A DNA stretch of 64,000 nucleotides from Brachybacterium fresconis (GTDB lineage Bacteria; Actinomycetota; Actinomycetes; Actinomycetales; Dermabacteraceae). Position numbers and translations under genes: made by a program. How positions within the stretch are numbered: the first letter of the stretch is position 1; every line of letters begins with the position of its first letter. The notes beneath the pieces were generated by a model that was not told the origin of the DNA, searched no databases, and saw only the letters and a program-made list of their open reading frames with translations. The stretch spans positions 2,294,001 through 2,358,000 of the forward strand of contig NZ_JAGIOC010000001.1 of NCBI RefSeq assembly GCF_017876515.1, written 5' to 3'. Positions 43,615 through 52,697 of the stretch are shown here, in pieces.

Positions 43615-44649
43615 TCACTGCGGGGCGCGCCGCGTGGACGCCCTCACGGTGAGGGTGGGCGCCAACCGCGTGCGGCCGACGGGCGCCTGCGCGCCGTCGA
43701 TCTGCTGGAGCAGCAGCTCGATGGCATCGAGGCCCAGCTGCTCGTACGGCTGATGCACGGTGGTCAGCGGCGGATCGAGCGCGAGGGCGAGCGGGGAGTC
43801 GTCGAAGCCGACGACGGAGACGTCCTCGGGCACGCGCCGCCCGGCGCGTCGCAGGGAGCGCAGCACGGAGGCGGCGACCGCGTCGGACTCGCAGAGCACC
43901 GCGTCCACCGAGGCGTCGGAGGCCAGGAGGGCCTCGACCGCCGGGAGCACATCGACAGCGGGGTCGTCGGCGCTCAGGTCCTGGACCACCAGCTCCGGGT
44001 CCGCGGTGATCCCGGCGGCGACGAGCGTGGACCGGTGGCTCTCGCGGCGCTCGCGCTGGAAGAGGAGGTCACCGTCGGAGCCGACGTAGGCGATCCGGCG
44101 CCGGCCGAGGTCCAGGAGGTGCTCGACGGCGAGCTGGACGCCGCGGCGGCTGTCGGCGGCGAAGGTCGGGACGACGACCTCGTCGGCCGCGTTGTCGATC
44201 GCGACGACCGGGAGGCGCAGGGTCTCGGCGGAGGCCAGCATGCGGGAATCGGCGGCGGAGCCGAACAGCAGCACCCCTTCGGTGGGGACCTCGGCCAGGG
44301 CGGCGATGACGTCGGCGACGTCGCCGCTGTCGTCCCGGAGCGCCGTGGTGGGCTGGACGAAGGCGTTGCACCCCTGAGCCCGGGCGGCGCCGTACGCGGC
44401 GCGCACCGCCGGTTCCCACCACCCCCACTGCCCGTCGGGCACGACGATGCTCACCGCATGGAAGTCGCGGCGGCGGAAGGCTCGTGCGGCCAGGGACGGT
44501 CGGTAGCCGAGCTCGTCGGCGACCGCTCGGAGCCGCTCGCGCGTCTCACGGCTGACGTCCGGATGCTCGCGCGGCGAGAGCGCCCGCGATGCCGTCGCGA
44601 TGCTGACCCCGGCCGTGCGGGAGACATCGGTCAGCGTGACCCGTGCCAT
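43615..44649 (-). CDS. LacI family transcriptional regulator
   Basis: A 344-residue repressor. The helix-turn-helix is VTLTDVSRTAGVSIATASRA followed by LSPREHPDVSRETRERL; the effector domain fills residues 60-344. GAGAGGGGG precedes the ATG at 44649. It is divergent from a GPH-type symporter gene 152 bases away, with a LacI-type operator between them, so it should control that symporter and itself. Confidence 0.93.
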   Translation of the reverse strand: MARVTLTDVSRTAGVSIATASRALSPREHPDVSRETRERLRAVADELGYRPSLAARAFRRRDFHAVSIVVPDGQWGWWEPAVRAAYGAARAQGCNAFVQPTTALRDDSGDVADVIAALAEVPTEGVLLFGSAADSRMLASAETLRLPVVAIDNAADEVVVPTFAADSRRGVQLAVEHLLDLGRRRIAYVGSDGDLLFQRERRESHRSTLVAAGITADPELVVQDLSADDPAVDVLPAVEALLASDASVDAVLCESDAVAASVLRSLRRAGRRVPEDVSVVGFDDSPLALALDPPLTTVHQPYEQLGLDAIELLLQQIDGAQAPVGRTRLAPTLTVRASTRRAPQ

Positions 44650-44730
44650 CGCCGCCCCCTCTCGATTCCGTGACGCCGTTCGATTCCTTGACGCCGTCGA
44701 GACCACAGGCTAGCGTCTTCCCGGTCGACC

Positions 44731-44747
44731 GTAAACGTTACCGGTAA
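44731..44747. promoter_or_regulatory. LacI-type operator
   Basis: GTAAACGTTAC (44731-44741) runs into the perfect palindrome TTACCGGTAA (44738-44747). This overlapping pair lies midway between the divergent lacI-type and symporter genes, 54 bases upstream of the symporter start. Confidence 0.65.
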
Positions 44748-44801
44748 GGATTACGGATACGGCCGCGCGATCAGGCCCCACCCCGACGGATCGAAGGAGA
44801 G

Positions 44802-46259
44802 ATGCCCGTGAGCGCCGTATCCAGCGCCGCGCCCACCACCCAGGAGCTGGTGGGCGTGCGCCCCTTCGGGTGGCGCGACCGGATCGGGTACATGCTCGGG
44901 GACGTCGGGAACAACCTCACGTTCTTCCTGCAGTCGGCGTTCTTCCTCATCTTCTACACCAACGTGATGGGCATCAGTCCAGGTCATGTCGGCACTCTGC
45001 TGTTCGGAGCGCGCATCCTCGATGCGTTCACCGATATCGGCGCTGGCCGCCTGATCGACACCCTGCGACCGGGCCGCTCCGGGCGCTTCCGGCCCTGGCT
45101 GCTGCGCTTCATGGTCCCCGTCGCCGTGGCGACGGTGCTCATGTTCTCCCCGATCCTGCAGGACGGCAGCTACGCAGCCCGCCTCACCTGGATGGTGGTC
45201 ACCTACATCCTGTGGGGCGCGGTCTGCTACACGCTGGTGAACATCCCCTACGGCTCGATGGTCTCGGTCATCTCGACCCGGCCCGGGCAGCGGGCCTCGC
45301 TGTCGGTGTTCCGCTCGCTCGGCGGTTACCTGGGGTTCCTCGGTCTGGCGGGGCTCCTGCCGCTGTTCGTCTACGTGCAGGTCGACGGCAGCTCGGAGAT
45401 CTCCGGGTCGCGCATGATGCTCGCCGCGATCGTGTGCGGCGTCCTGGCGATCGCCTGCTACACCCTCTGCTTCCTGGGAGTCCGCGAACGCGTCCGGACG
45501 CCGCCGACGCCCCGCGGCGAGCGCGCGGGGCCGCGCACCCTGTTCCTCGCCCTGGTCTCGAACCGTGCGCTGACCGGCATCATCGCTGCGTCGCTGTGCA
45601 TGCTGATCGCCATGACGCTGCTGGCGAGCATGCTGCCGTATGTGTACAACGAGGTCTTCGACCGCGGCCAGCTGCTGTCGCTGGCGAACATCGTCGGACT
45701 CGTCCCGGTCCTGGCGTTCCTCCCCTTCGCCGCCGCCTTGGCCAGGAGGTTCGGCAAGCGCGAGATCGGCGTGCTCGGCATGACCCTGGCGACCCTCGCC
45801 GGGCTCGTGCTGCTCGGCGTGCGTACCGACAGCCCCTACGTCTTCACGGTCGGCTACGCCGTGCTCATGCTGGGCTACGCGGCGATGGAGTCGCTGATCT
45901 GGGCCGTCATCAGCGACGTGATCGATGTCCAGGAGATCCGCACGGGCGAGCGCAACGATGCCACCATCTACGCCCTGCACTCCTGGTCGCGCAAGATCGG
46001 GCAGGCCGTGGCCGGTGGGCTGTCCGGCTGGACCCTGGGGTGGATCGGCTACGAGGCCGCTCTCGGGCAGGGCGCGGAGCAGTCCCCGTCGGTGCTCGGG
46101 GGCATCTACGCCCTCGCCACCGGCGCCCCGGCCGTCCTGCTCGGGGCCGCCGGCCTGATCCTCGCCCTGTGGTACCCGCTGTCGAAGAAGCGGGTCCAGG
46201 GCAACGTCGCCCTGCTCGAGGAGCGCCGCGCGGCCACGCACCGCACGAGGACCCCCTGA
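44802..46259 (+). CDS. GPH family sugar:cation symporter (MFS)
   Basis: A 485-residue transporter of the glycoside-pentoside-hexuronide group with 12 membrane segments. Family marks are DRIGYMLGDVGNNLTFFLQS at residues 26-45, DAFTDIGAGRLIDTLRPGRSGRFRPW near 84-109 and IPYGSMVSVIS. AAGGAGAG precedes the ATG. The divergent LacI-type regulator and the arabinofuranosidase genes elsewhere in the window point to a pentoside or glycoside as cargo, but none of those enzymes is next to it. Confidence 0.93.
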   Translation: MPVSAVSSAAPTTQELVGVRPFGWRDRIGYMLGDVGNNLTFFLQSAFFLIFYTNVMGISPGHVGTLLFGARILDAFTDIGAGRLIDTLRPGRSGRFRPWLLRFMVPVAVATVLMFSPILQDGSYAARLTWMVVTYILWGAVCYTLVNIPYGSMVSVISTRPGQRASLSVFRSLGGYLGFLGLAGLLPLFVYVQVDGSSEISGSRMMLAAIVCGVLAIACYTLCFLGVRERVRTPPTPRGERAGPRTLFLALVSNRALTGIIAASLCMLIAMTLLASMLPYVYNEVFDRGQLLSLANIVGLVPVLAFLPFAAALARRFGKREIGVLGMTLATLAGLVLLGVRTDSPYVFTVGYAVLMLGYAAMESLIWAVISDVIDVQEIRTGERNDATIYALHSWSRKIGQAVAGGLSGWTLGWIGYEAALGQGAEQSPSVLGGIYALATGAPAVLLGAAGLILALWYPLSKKRVQGNVALLEERRAATHRTRTP

Positions 46260-46382
46260 GTCCCGGCAACTCGCCGCAGCGACGCGCGGACGGGAGCACA
46301 CCCCGCCGGTCCGGAGGTCGTAGCCTCATCCCGGGCACCGGCGGAACCCGTCCACCGATGCCCCCTGGACTGCTCGAGAGAG

Positions 46383-47900
46383 GTGCGTGGCGCGGTGAGA
46401 GGTCGACGAGACGGAGTGCGCCCGACCCGGCGCCGGTTCATCGCGGCGGCGACGACGGCGGCCGTCGTCGTCCCCCTCGGAGCCTGTGTGTTCGGCGGCG
46501 ATCTTCGCGTCGTCGTGGTGGGAGATGCCCCGGCCTCGACCGTGGTGCCCGACGGGGATCCTGCTCGGACAGCCCTCGCGCTCAGCTCGACCCTGTTCTC
46601 CTCGGCCGAGGGCGTCGTGATCGCCACCGAGGACACCGCTGACGCGCTGGCAGCGGTCAGCTCACGCTCCGGCCTGCCGCTGCTGATCGGCACCGATCAG
46701 GCGGTGGCCGACGAGCTCGAGCGGCTCGGGGCCGACACGATCGTGACGGCGCAGGGCACGGACGTCTCGGCGTTCGGCGACGATGTCGACGTCAGGGAGA
46801 TCGATCCCGCCGACGCCGAGGCCGACGTGCCCGAGGCTCGCCGGACCGACGACGCGACGCCCGTCTCGCTGTTCGTCGACCCGGAGCAGGGCGGCCCCGC
46901 GCAGGCCGTCGCGCGCGCCGAGGTCGAGGCGTCCGGCGGCACGGTCCGCGAGATGCCCGGCGGGGCCCCCGGTCGCAGCAGCGACACCGTCGCGGCGACG
47001 AAGGAGGCGGCCGGCTCCGACCCGTCCGTCGGCGTTCTCGCCCTCGGGGCGACCTTCGGCCCCGCCGAGCAGTGGACCTCGACCCTGCACACGGCCCTCA
47101 CCGCCCCGGAGCTCCCCGGTGGCGGCACCACCGTCTTCCCGGGTCGGCGCATGATCGCCGCCTACGGCTCCCCCGGCGTCCCGTCCCTGGGGATCCTCGG
47201 GGAGCAGGATCTGGAGGAGTCGATCGACGCCGTGCAGGATCTGGCCGACGACTATGCGGGCCTCACCGACGACGGGGTGATCCCCGCCTTCGAGATCATC
47301 TCGACTCTCGCCTCCTCCGAGCCGGGGGCCGACGGCGACTACTCCACCGAGCTGGATCCCGAGGCGCTGCGCGAATGGGTCGACGCGGCCGGCGAGGCCG
47401 GGGTGTACGTCGTCCTGGACCTGCAACCGGGCACCAGCGACTTCCTCAGCCAGGCCAAGCACTACGAGGACCTGCTGACCCGGCCCCACGTCGGGCTGGC
47501 CCTCGATGCGGAGTGGCGGCTGCTGCCCGGCCAGAAGCATCTGGAGCAGATCGGTTCGGTCTCGGCCGAGGAGGTCAATGAGACAGCCACGTGGCTGGCC
47601 GATCTCACCGCGGAGAACGGCCTGCCGCAGAAGGTGCTCATCCTCCACCAGTTCAGCCTCTCGATGATCACCGACCGACAGGACATCGACACCTCCCGCC
47701 CGGAGCTCGCGATCACCGTGCACGCCGACGGTCACGGCACCCCCGACTCCAAGCTCGAGACCTGGAACGCCCTCCGGCACGATCTGCCCGACGGGATATT
47801 CATGGCCTGGAAGAACTTCTACGACGAGGACACCCCGACCTTCACCCCGGAGCAGACCTACGAGGTGGAGCCGCGCCCCTGGTTCGTCTCGTACCAGTGA
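46383..47900 (+). CDS. Secreted lipoprotein of unknown function
   Basis: A protein of up to 505 residues with a twin-Arg type leader (TRRRFIAAATTAAVVVPLGAC) whose lipobox LGAC puts the lipid on Cys35. The next region (GLPLLIGTDQAVADELERLG, ADTIVTAQG) resembles one cell-wall-binding repeat 2 unit. The C-terminal half has sections such as YVVLDLQPGTSDFLSQAKHY and LDAEWRLLPGQ that suggest a TIM-barrel-like fold. I cannot assign an activity. Start is uncertain: GTGs at 46383, 46395 and 46419 all keep the leader. Located on the cell surface. Confidence 0.82.
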   Translation: MRGAVRGRRDGVRPTRRRFIAAATTAAVVVPLGACVFGGDLRVVVVGDAPASTVVPDGDPARTALALSSTLFSSAEGVVIATEDTADALAAVSSRSGLPLLIGTDQAVADELERLGADTIVTAQGTDVSAFGDDVDVREIDPADAEADVPEARRTDDATPVSLFVDPEQGGPAQAVARAEVEASGGTVREMPGGAPGRSSDTVAATKEAAGSDPSVGVLALGATFGPAEQWTSTLHTALTAPELPGGGTTVFPGRRMIAAYGSPGVPSLGILGEQDLEESIDAVQDLADDYAGLTDDGVIPAFEIISTLASSEPGADGDYSTELDPEALREWVDAAGEAGVYVVLDLQPGTSDFLSQAKHYEDLLTRPHVGLALDAEWRLLPGQKHLEQIGSVSAEEVNETATWLADLTAENGLPQKVLILHQFSLSMITDRQDIDTSRPELAITVHADGHGTPDSKLETWNALRHDLPDGIFMAWKNFYDEDTPTFTPEQTYEVEPRPWFVSYQ

Positions 47901-47960
47901 CGGGCCGGGCCGTCGTGCTCCGAGCGACGGCGAGCTGTCCCGGCCGCTGCCGGGACGACC

Positions 47961-48506
47961 TCAGTCGGCGCGCAGATGCGCGAGGACCAGTCCGATCGGG
48001 ATGCTCACCGCGGTCAGCACGAGCACGCCGCGGTAGGTCCACAACGCCCAAGTCGGGCCCTTCGCGCCGCGGCCCACGGCTCGGATCATGAGCACCATCG
48101 TGACGACCAGCGCAATCCCTCCGGCATCGACGATCAGCGGCGCCGTGAGCAGCGTCCCGGTGATCACCGCGAGACAGCCCAGGTTCCAGGTCAGCAGCTC
48201 GGCGAGCAGCGCTCGGCGGGAGGGACGCCGCGCGGCGAGCGCCCACTGGGCGATCCCCAGGGCCGCCTGCAGGACGCCGCCGACCAGCACCTGGAAGGCC
48301 GCGGACCAGGACCCGTGCTCGAGGCCCAGCGGGCCGGTGATCGCCGCGACCAGCCCGCCGGTGATCACCCAGAGGATCGCCATGGCCCGGAAGGGATAGT
48401 CGTCCCGGCCGGGACCGCAGTCGCGATCGCGGTCGCGGTCGCGGTCGCGGTCGCGGTCGCGGTCGCGGTCGCGGGAGACAGTCCTGCCTACGAGGTCGTG
48501 GGGCAT
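47961..48506 (-). CDS. Membrane protein with N-terminal Arg-Asp dipeptide repeat
   Basis: A 181-residue protein. After MPHDLVGRTVS comes an (Arg-Asp) run of about nine dipeptides encoded by a hexanucleotide array, then four to five hydrophobic segments from residue 42 to the end. The start at 48506 is taken from the MPHDL methionine; others 3 or 17 codons upstream are possible. The alternating-charge tail should be cytoplasmic. No family is recognised. Unit length six keeps the frame whatever the copy number. Confidence 0.72.
   Translation of the reverse strand: MPHDLVGRTVSRDRDRDRDRDRDRDRDRDCGPGRDDYPFRAMAILWVITGGLVAAITGPLGLEHGSWSAAFQVLVGGVLQAALGIAQWALAARRPSRRALLAELLTWNLGCLAVITGTLLTAPLIVDAGGIALVVTMVLMIRAVGRGAKGPTWALWTYRGVLVLTAVSIPIGLVLAHLRAD
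48431..48472. repeat. Hexanucleotide tandem repeat (GGTCGC) coding for Arg-Asp
   Basis: Seven perfect copies of GGTCGC with one degenerate copy on the left side (GATCGC, 48425-48430). On the minus strand it encodes the alternating Arg-Asp tract of the membrane protein. Confidence 0.9.
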
Positions 48507-48692
48507 GCCCACCATTGTCCCGCAGTCGCCCGGCGCACGGTCCCCGCACACGGCCATGGAGAGGAAGCCGGCACGCCCTGAGCGTCCGACCGGGATCGAC
48601 GCCCTCCCGCCACCCGCTCCTGGTCAGCGTCGCGCAGCAGAGCGCAGCAGAGCGCAGCCGAGCGCAGCAGACGCAGCCGATGGACCGCAAAC

Positions 48693-48756
48693 GATCGAGA
48701 GTGACGTTTTGGGCGCTTCCGCTGTCACGGAGGCGCCCAGAACGTCACTCTCGATC
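48693..48756. terminator. Long near-perfect hairpin between RNase J and the membrane protein gene
   Basis: Twenty-four bases at 48693-48716 (GATCGAGAGTGACGTTTTGG and four more) pair with 48733-48756 with one G-T wobble, and TCCG/CGGA extends the stem into the loop, leaving about eight unpaired bases. It lies 170 bases past the RNase J stop and 187 bases upstream of the next minus-strand gene. It may be a terminator or a mobile intergenic hairpin. The rest of 48507-48925 holds short CAGAGCGCAGC-type repeats and a 56-bp duplication, and no gene. Confidence 0.7.
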
Positions 48757-48793
48757 TGTGGCGAGGAAAAACCAGACCGAGAACCGGTCGATC

Positions 48794-48905
48794 AGGCGTG
48801 CACCGTCTGCCCGGTCTCCTGCCGCTCGCAAGCTCGCAGCACGTCGACCAGGCGTGCACCGTCTGCCCGGTCTCCTGCCGCTCGCAAGCTCGCAGCACGT
48901 CGGTC
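48794..48905. repeat. 56-bp direct duplication
   Basis: Two adjacent copies at 48794-48849 and 48850-48905, beginning AGGCGTGCACCGTCTGCCCG, differ only in the last few bases. A truncated third start (AGGCGGG) follows. It ends 20 bases before the RNase J stop codon. Confidence 0.88.
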
Positions 48906-48925
48906 AGGCGGGATTGATTGCCCGA

Positions 48926-50611
48926 TCAGGCGTCGACCACCACGGCCATGACGGTGGGCTCGCGGCGGTAGCTGCGGCGCAGGTAGCTGCTGACGGCGTC
49001 GACGATGATCTCCTCGATCTCGGCGATGTCGTCGATCTTGTCCTGCTGGGCACGCGCGAGGGCCTTGGTCACCTGCGCCTCGGCCCCCTCGAAGGTGCGC
49101 TTGTCGTGCACGAAGCCCTTGGTGAGGAACTCCAGCGGCTCGACGGTCTGGTTGGTCTTGGGGTTGATCAGCGCCACCACGGTGACCACGCCGCCGCCGC
49201 TGAGCTGGCGACGCTCGGCGAGGGTGTCCTCGGTCGCGGTGCCGATGGTCTGGCCGTCGACGTAGACCAGGCCGGCCTCGACCTTGCCGGAGACGCGCGC
49301 CTTGCCATCGATCAGGTCCACGGTCACGCCGTCCTGGGCGATGACGATGTTCTGCTCCGGCACGCCGGTGCGGCGGGCCAGCTCGGCGTTGGCATGGAGG
49401 TGCTTGGACTCGCCGTGCACCGGCATGACGTTGCTGGGACGGACGATGTTGTAGCAGTACACGAGCTCGCCGGCGCTGGCGTGGCCGGAGACGTGGACCT
49501 TGGCGTTGCCCTTGTGGACGATGTTCGCGCCGAGATCGGTGAGCTTGTTGATGATTCCGTAGATGGCGTTCTCGTTGCCGGGGATCAGCGAGCTGGCCAT
49601 CAGCACGGTGTCATCCTCGCCCACCCGGATCTGGTGATCGCCGTTGGCCATGCGCGCCAGCGCCGCCATCGGCTCGCCCTGGGACCCGGTGCAGATCAGC
49701 GTGATCTTGTGGTCGGGCATCGACTGGATCTTGCGGAAGTCGACCACCAGACCCTTGGGGATGTTCAGGTAGCCGAGATCGCGCGCGATCCCCATGTTGC
49801 GCACCATCGACCGGCCGACGAAGGCGACCTTGCGACCGTTGGCGTGGGCCGCGTCGAGCACCTGCTGGATCCGGTGGACGTGGCTGGCGAAGCTCGAGAC
49901 GATGATTCGCCGCGGCGAGGAGGTGAACACCTGGTCGATGGCGGGGTTCAGATCGCGTTCGGAGATCGTGAACCCGGGGACCTCCGCGTTCGTGGAGTCG
50001 GTGAGGAACAGGTCCACGCCCTCCTCCCCGAGACGGGAGAAGGCGCGCAGATCGGTGATGCGCCCGTCCAGCGGGAACTGGTCCATCTTGAAGTCGCCGG
50101 TGTGCAGCACGAGGCCGGCCTTGGTGCGGATCGCCACGGCCAGGGCGTCGGGGATGGAGTGGTTGACCGCGACGAACTCGAGGTCGAACGCGCCCGCCTT
50201 GCGGTGCTCCCCCGCCTCGACCTGGATGGTCTTGGGCGTGATGCGGTGCTCCTTGAGCTTGGCCGTGATGAAGGCCAGGGTGAGCTCGGAGCCGATCAGG
50301 GGGATGTCGGAGCGTTCCTTGAGCAGGTACGGCACGCCACCGATGTGGTCCTCGTGGCCGTGGGTCAGGACGATCGCCTCGATGTCGTCGAGGCGGTCGC
50401 GGATGGAGGTGAAGTCGGGCAGGATCACGTCGATGCCGGGCTGGTGATCCTCGGGGAACAGCACGCCGCAGTCGACGATCAGCAGCTTGCCGGCGAACTC
50501 GAACACCGTCATGTTGCGGCCGACCTCGCCGAGGCCGCCCAGTGCGGTGATGCGCATGCCGTTCTTGCGAAGGCGCGCGGGGGCGGAGAGCTTGGGGGTG
50601 GGAGAGGGCAT
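48926..50611 (-). CDS. rnj: Ribonuclease J
   Basis: A 561-residue metallo-beta-lactamase/beta-CASP ribonuclease with endo- and 5'-3' exonuclease activity in RNA maturation and decay. The zinc motif is LTHGHEDHIGG near residue 83, with further ligands in LHTGDFKMD and the beta-CASP elements TDSTNAE and SSFASHVHR; SGHASAGEL and PVHGESKHL are the late motifs. Length is normal. It has its own 181-base upstream region and a long hairpin downstream. Confidence 0.96.
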   Translation of the reverse strand: MPSPTPKLSAPARLRKNGMRITALGGLGEVGRNMTVFEFAGKLLIVDCGVLFPEDHQPGIDVILPDFTSIRDRLDDIEAIVLTHGHEDHIGGVPYLLKERSDIPLIGSELTLAFITAKLKEHRITPKTIQVEAGEHRKAGAFDLEFVAVNHSIPDALAVAIRTKAGLVLHTGDFKMDQFPLDGRITDLRAFSRLGEEGVDLFLTDSTNAEVPGFTISERDLNPAIDQVFTSSPRRIIVSSFASHVHRIQQVLDAAHANGRKVAFVGRSMVRNMGIARDLGYLNIPKGLVVDFRKIQSMPDHKITLICTGSQGEPMAALARMANGDHQIRVGEDDTVLMASSLIPGNENAIYGIINKLTDLGANIVHKGNAKVHVSGHASAGELVYCYNIVRPSNVMPVHGESKHLHANAELARRTGVPEQNIVIAQDGVTVDLIDGKARVSGKVEAGLVYVDGQTIGTATEDTLAERRQLSGGGVVTVVALINPKTNQTVEPLEFLTKGFVHDKRTFEGAEAQVTKALARAQQDKIDDIAEIEEIIVDAVSSYLRRSYRREPTVMAVVVDA

Positions 50612-50792
50612 GGAGGAATCTCAATCGTCGAACGGTCAGGGTCTCAAGAATCGGGTGTCGCGCGCGGCGCCGAGGCGCGCAGCAGCGTGCACACCGTTCA
50701 CGGTACGGCAGGAATGCGGCTTTTCCGCATTCATGCTGGATTGACCACGTTCGAGAGCGCGGTCCTCGCCGCACGGCGACCGCCCCGCGGAC

Positions 50793-51782
50793 TCAGGAGA
50801 TCCGCTCCGCCAAGGCCGAGAGCGAGCGCTCGGCCCGGAAGGCGTGGCCGCCGTCGGTGACGACGAGCTCCGGCGGAACCGCATCCAGCGCCTCCCAGAC
50901 CGGGGCGAGCTGCGCGAAGGAGTCCCGCGTCGCCGCGATGGGGAAGATGTGGTCCCGCTCCCCCGCCTCCAGGATCAGCGGACGCGGGGCGATGAGGGCG
51001 GCGATGTCCGCCATCTCCATCTCGGGCAGGATGCCCGGGATGATGTTGCAGGGGCAGTGCCGGATCGAGCACAGGCTGGCCTCGAAGCTGCAGAAGTAGG
51101 TCGCGACCAGGGCCGCTGAGATCGAGGAATCCGCCGCAGCGGCCAGCAGCGAGACCGCTCCCCCTCCGGAGCCGCCCGCCACCGCCACCCGCTGCGGGTC
51201 GACGCCGCCGAGCTGACGCAGCGCATCGACGGCGGCGAGCGCATCGGCCACCCGAGCCCCCATCAGAGGCGCGCCGTGCATCAGGTGGCGCACCGCGTCG
51301 ACCCCGCAGGAGCTCTCGGTCTCCGCGTAGGGCTCCGAGCCGTCCGGGAGGGGGAAGCGTCGTCGGCCGAAGCTGATCATCTCGGGGCACAGCACCGTGA
51401 AGCCCGCGCTCACGAACTTGTGGGCGAGGCCGTCGTGGTACTCGTCCACCGGATCCGTGGCCACCAGATCGTCGATGCCGCGACCGTGCCCGGCGATCAG
51501 CACCACCGCCGCGCCGGTGGCTCGGTCCGGAATGGGGCGCAGGAGGAAGGCGGGGATCTCGTCCCCGTCGGCGGTATTGATCGAGGCCTCATCGACCGCA
51601 TGGGGCGAGACGTCGTCGGCCGTATCGGGGGAGGCCTCGCCGGCGGCATGGATCGGCGCATCGGCAGGCTCAGCGCTGGACGTCTGAGGCACGCGCACGA
51701 GCGCGGACGGCGGCCGGTCGCCGCCGGCTTCCGGGAGCCCGAGCAGCGAGCGCAGACGTTCCCGGCGTGTCCCGCCGCTCAC
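50793..51782 (-). CDS. Alpha/beta hydrolase (dienelactone hydrolase/acetyl-xylan-esterase-like)
   Basis: A 329-residue esterase-like protein. The nucleophile elbow is VAVAGGSGGGAVSLL near residue 205, the acid probably Asp in EAGERDHIFPI, and the base His in TDGGHAFR. A 40-residue Ala/Asp-rich low-complexity part stands near residue 45. I chose the GTG at 51782, just after the stop of the upstream isomerase gene, because GGGAGAG lies six bases before it; a GTG seven codons earlier also exists. Coupling to the isomerase suggests deacylation of a sugar substrate. Confidence 0.87.
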   Translation of the reverse strand: MSGGTRRERLRSLLGLPEAGGDRPPSALVRVPQTSSAEPADAPIHAAGEASPDTADDVSPHAVDEASINTADGDEIPAFLLRPIPDRATGAAVVLIAGHGRGIDDLVATDPVDEYHDGLAHKFVSAGFTVLCPEMISFGRRRFPLPDGSEPYAETESSCGVDAVRHLMHGAPLMGARVADALAAVDALRQLGGVDPQRVAVAGGSGGGAVSLLAAAADSSISAALVATYFCSFEASLCSIRHCPCNIIPGILPEMEMADIAALIAPRPLILEAGERDHIFPIAATRDSFAQLAPVWEALDAVPPELVVTDGGHAFRAERSLSALAERIS

Positions 51783-51783
51783 C

Positions 51784-52632
51784 TCACTCTCCCGCGACAG
51801 CACGATCCAGGCGCTGGGAGATGTCCGAGAGCACGTCGTCGACCGGCTGGTCGGCCAGCTCCTTCATGAACGGCTCGACCTTCACGGGGCCGGTGTAGCC
51901 CGCCGCGTGGACGGCGCCCATGAAGCCGGCGAGGTCGATGACCCCGGTGGCGTAGGGCAGGCGGCGGTCGAGATCCCACTGCTCGTCGCGCTCGCGATCG
52001 TCGCGGGCGTCGTTGATGTCGACCGAGACGATGTCGGCATCGGTCAGCCCTGCGAGGTCCTCGGCGCTCTCCCCGGCGGTGTACCAGTGGTAGCTGTCCA
52101 GGATGAGGCCGACGTTGTCGGCGCCGGAGTCCGCGATCAGCTCGCGCGCCTCGCGCAGGCCGTGGATGAAGGGGTAGCGCTCGGTGGACCATAAAGTCTT
52201 GGGGCCGATGTACTCGAGGCCGAGGCGCAGCCCGGCATCGGCCAGCAGCTCGGCGACCAGGGAGAGGCGACCGACGTGCAGGCGCCAGTTCTGGCGGTGG
52301 TCGCGCTGATCATGCATGGGGCGGATCCAGGTGCCGACGCGGGTGACGCCGGCGGCCCGCAGCAGCTCGAGGGCGGCGGGCAGGTCCACGAGCGCCTCGC
52401 GGAACTCACCGGCAGGCGCGTCCAGCGGAACGGGCAGGCCGGCCATGCCCCACTGAAGACCTCGCTCGCGCACCTCGGCGGCGTGCTCGGCGACGGCCCC
52501 GGTGCTGCCCAGGGAACGGAAGTGGTCCGGGTCGGGGTCGACGCCGCCGAAGCCGTGCTTCGCGGCGAGGTCGATCGCGGTGGGGTGGACCAGGGGGAGT
52601 CCGAGGGCGCCGGGCGAGAGGTTCGAGAACAT
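51784..52632 (-). CDS. Sugar phosphate isomerase/epimerase (TIM barrel)
   Basis: A 282-residue xylose-isomerase-like protein. Metal-site candidates are Glu in RLGLEYIGPKTL, Asp in GLILDSYHWYTAG and Glu in PVKVEPFMKEL. It is the third protein of this superfamily in the window and not closely alike in sequence to the other two. The esterase gene begins right at its stop codon, so the pair forms an operon. Confidence 0.9.
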   Translation of the reverse strand: MFSNLSPGALGLPLVHPTAIDLAAKHGFGGVDPDPDHFRSLGSTGAVAEHAAEVRERGLQWGMAGLPVPLDAPAGEFREALVDLPAALELLRAAGVTRVGTWIRPMHDQRDHRQNWRLHVGRLSLVAELLADAGLRLGLEYIGPKTLWSTERYPFIHGLREARELIADSGADNVGLILDSYHWYTAGESAEDLAGLTDADIVSVDINDARDDRERDEQWDLDRRLPYATGVIDLAGFMGAVHAAGYTGPVKVEPFMKELADQPVDDVLSDISQRLDRAVAGE

Positions 52633-52697
52633 CCGCTCAGCCTATGCGTGATCGCTTCTCACGTGGTGATCTGGGCCACGCTGTCCACTTGCTGGGA

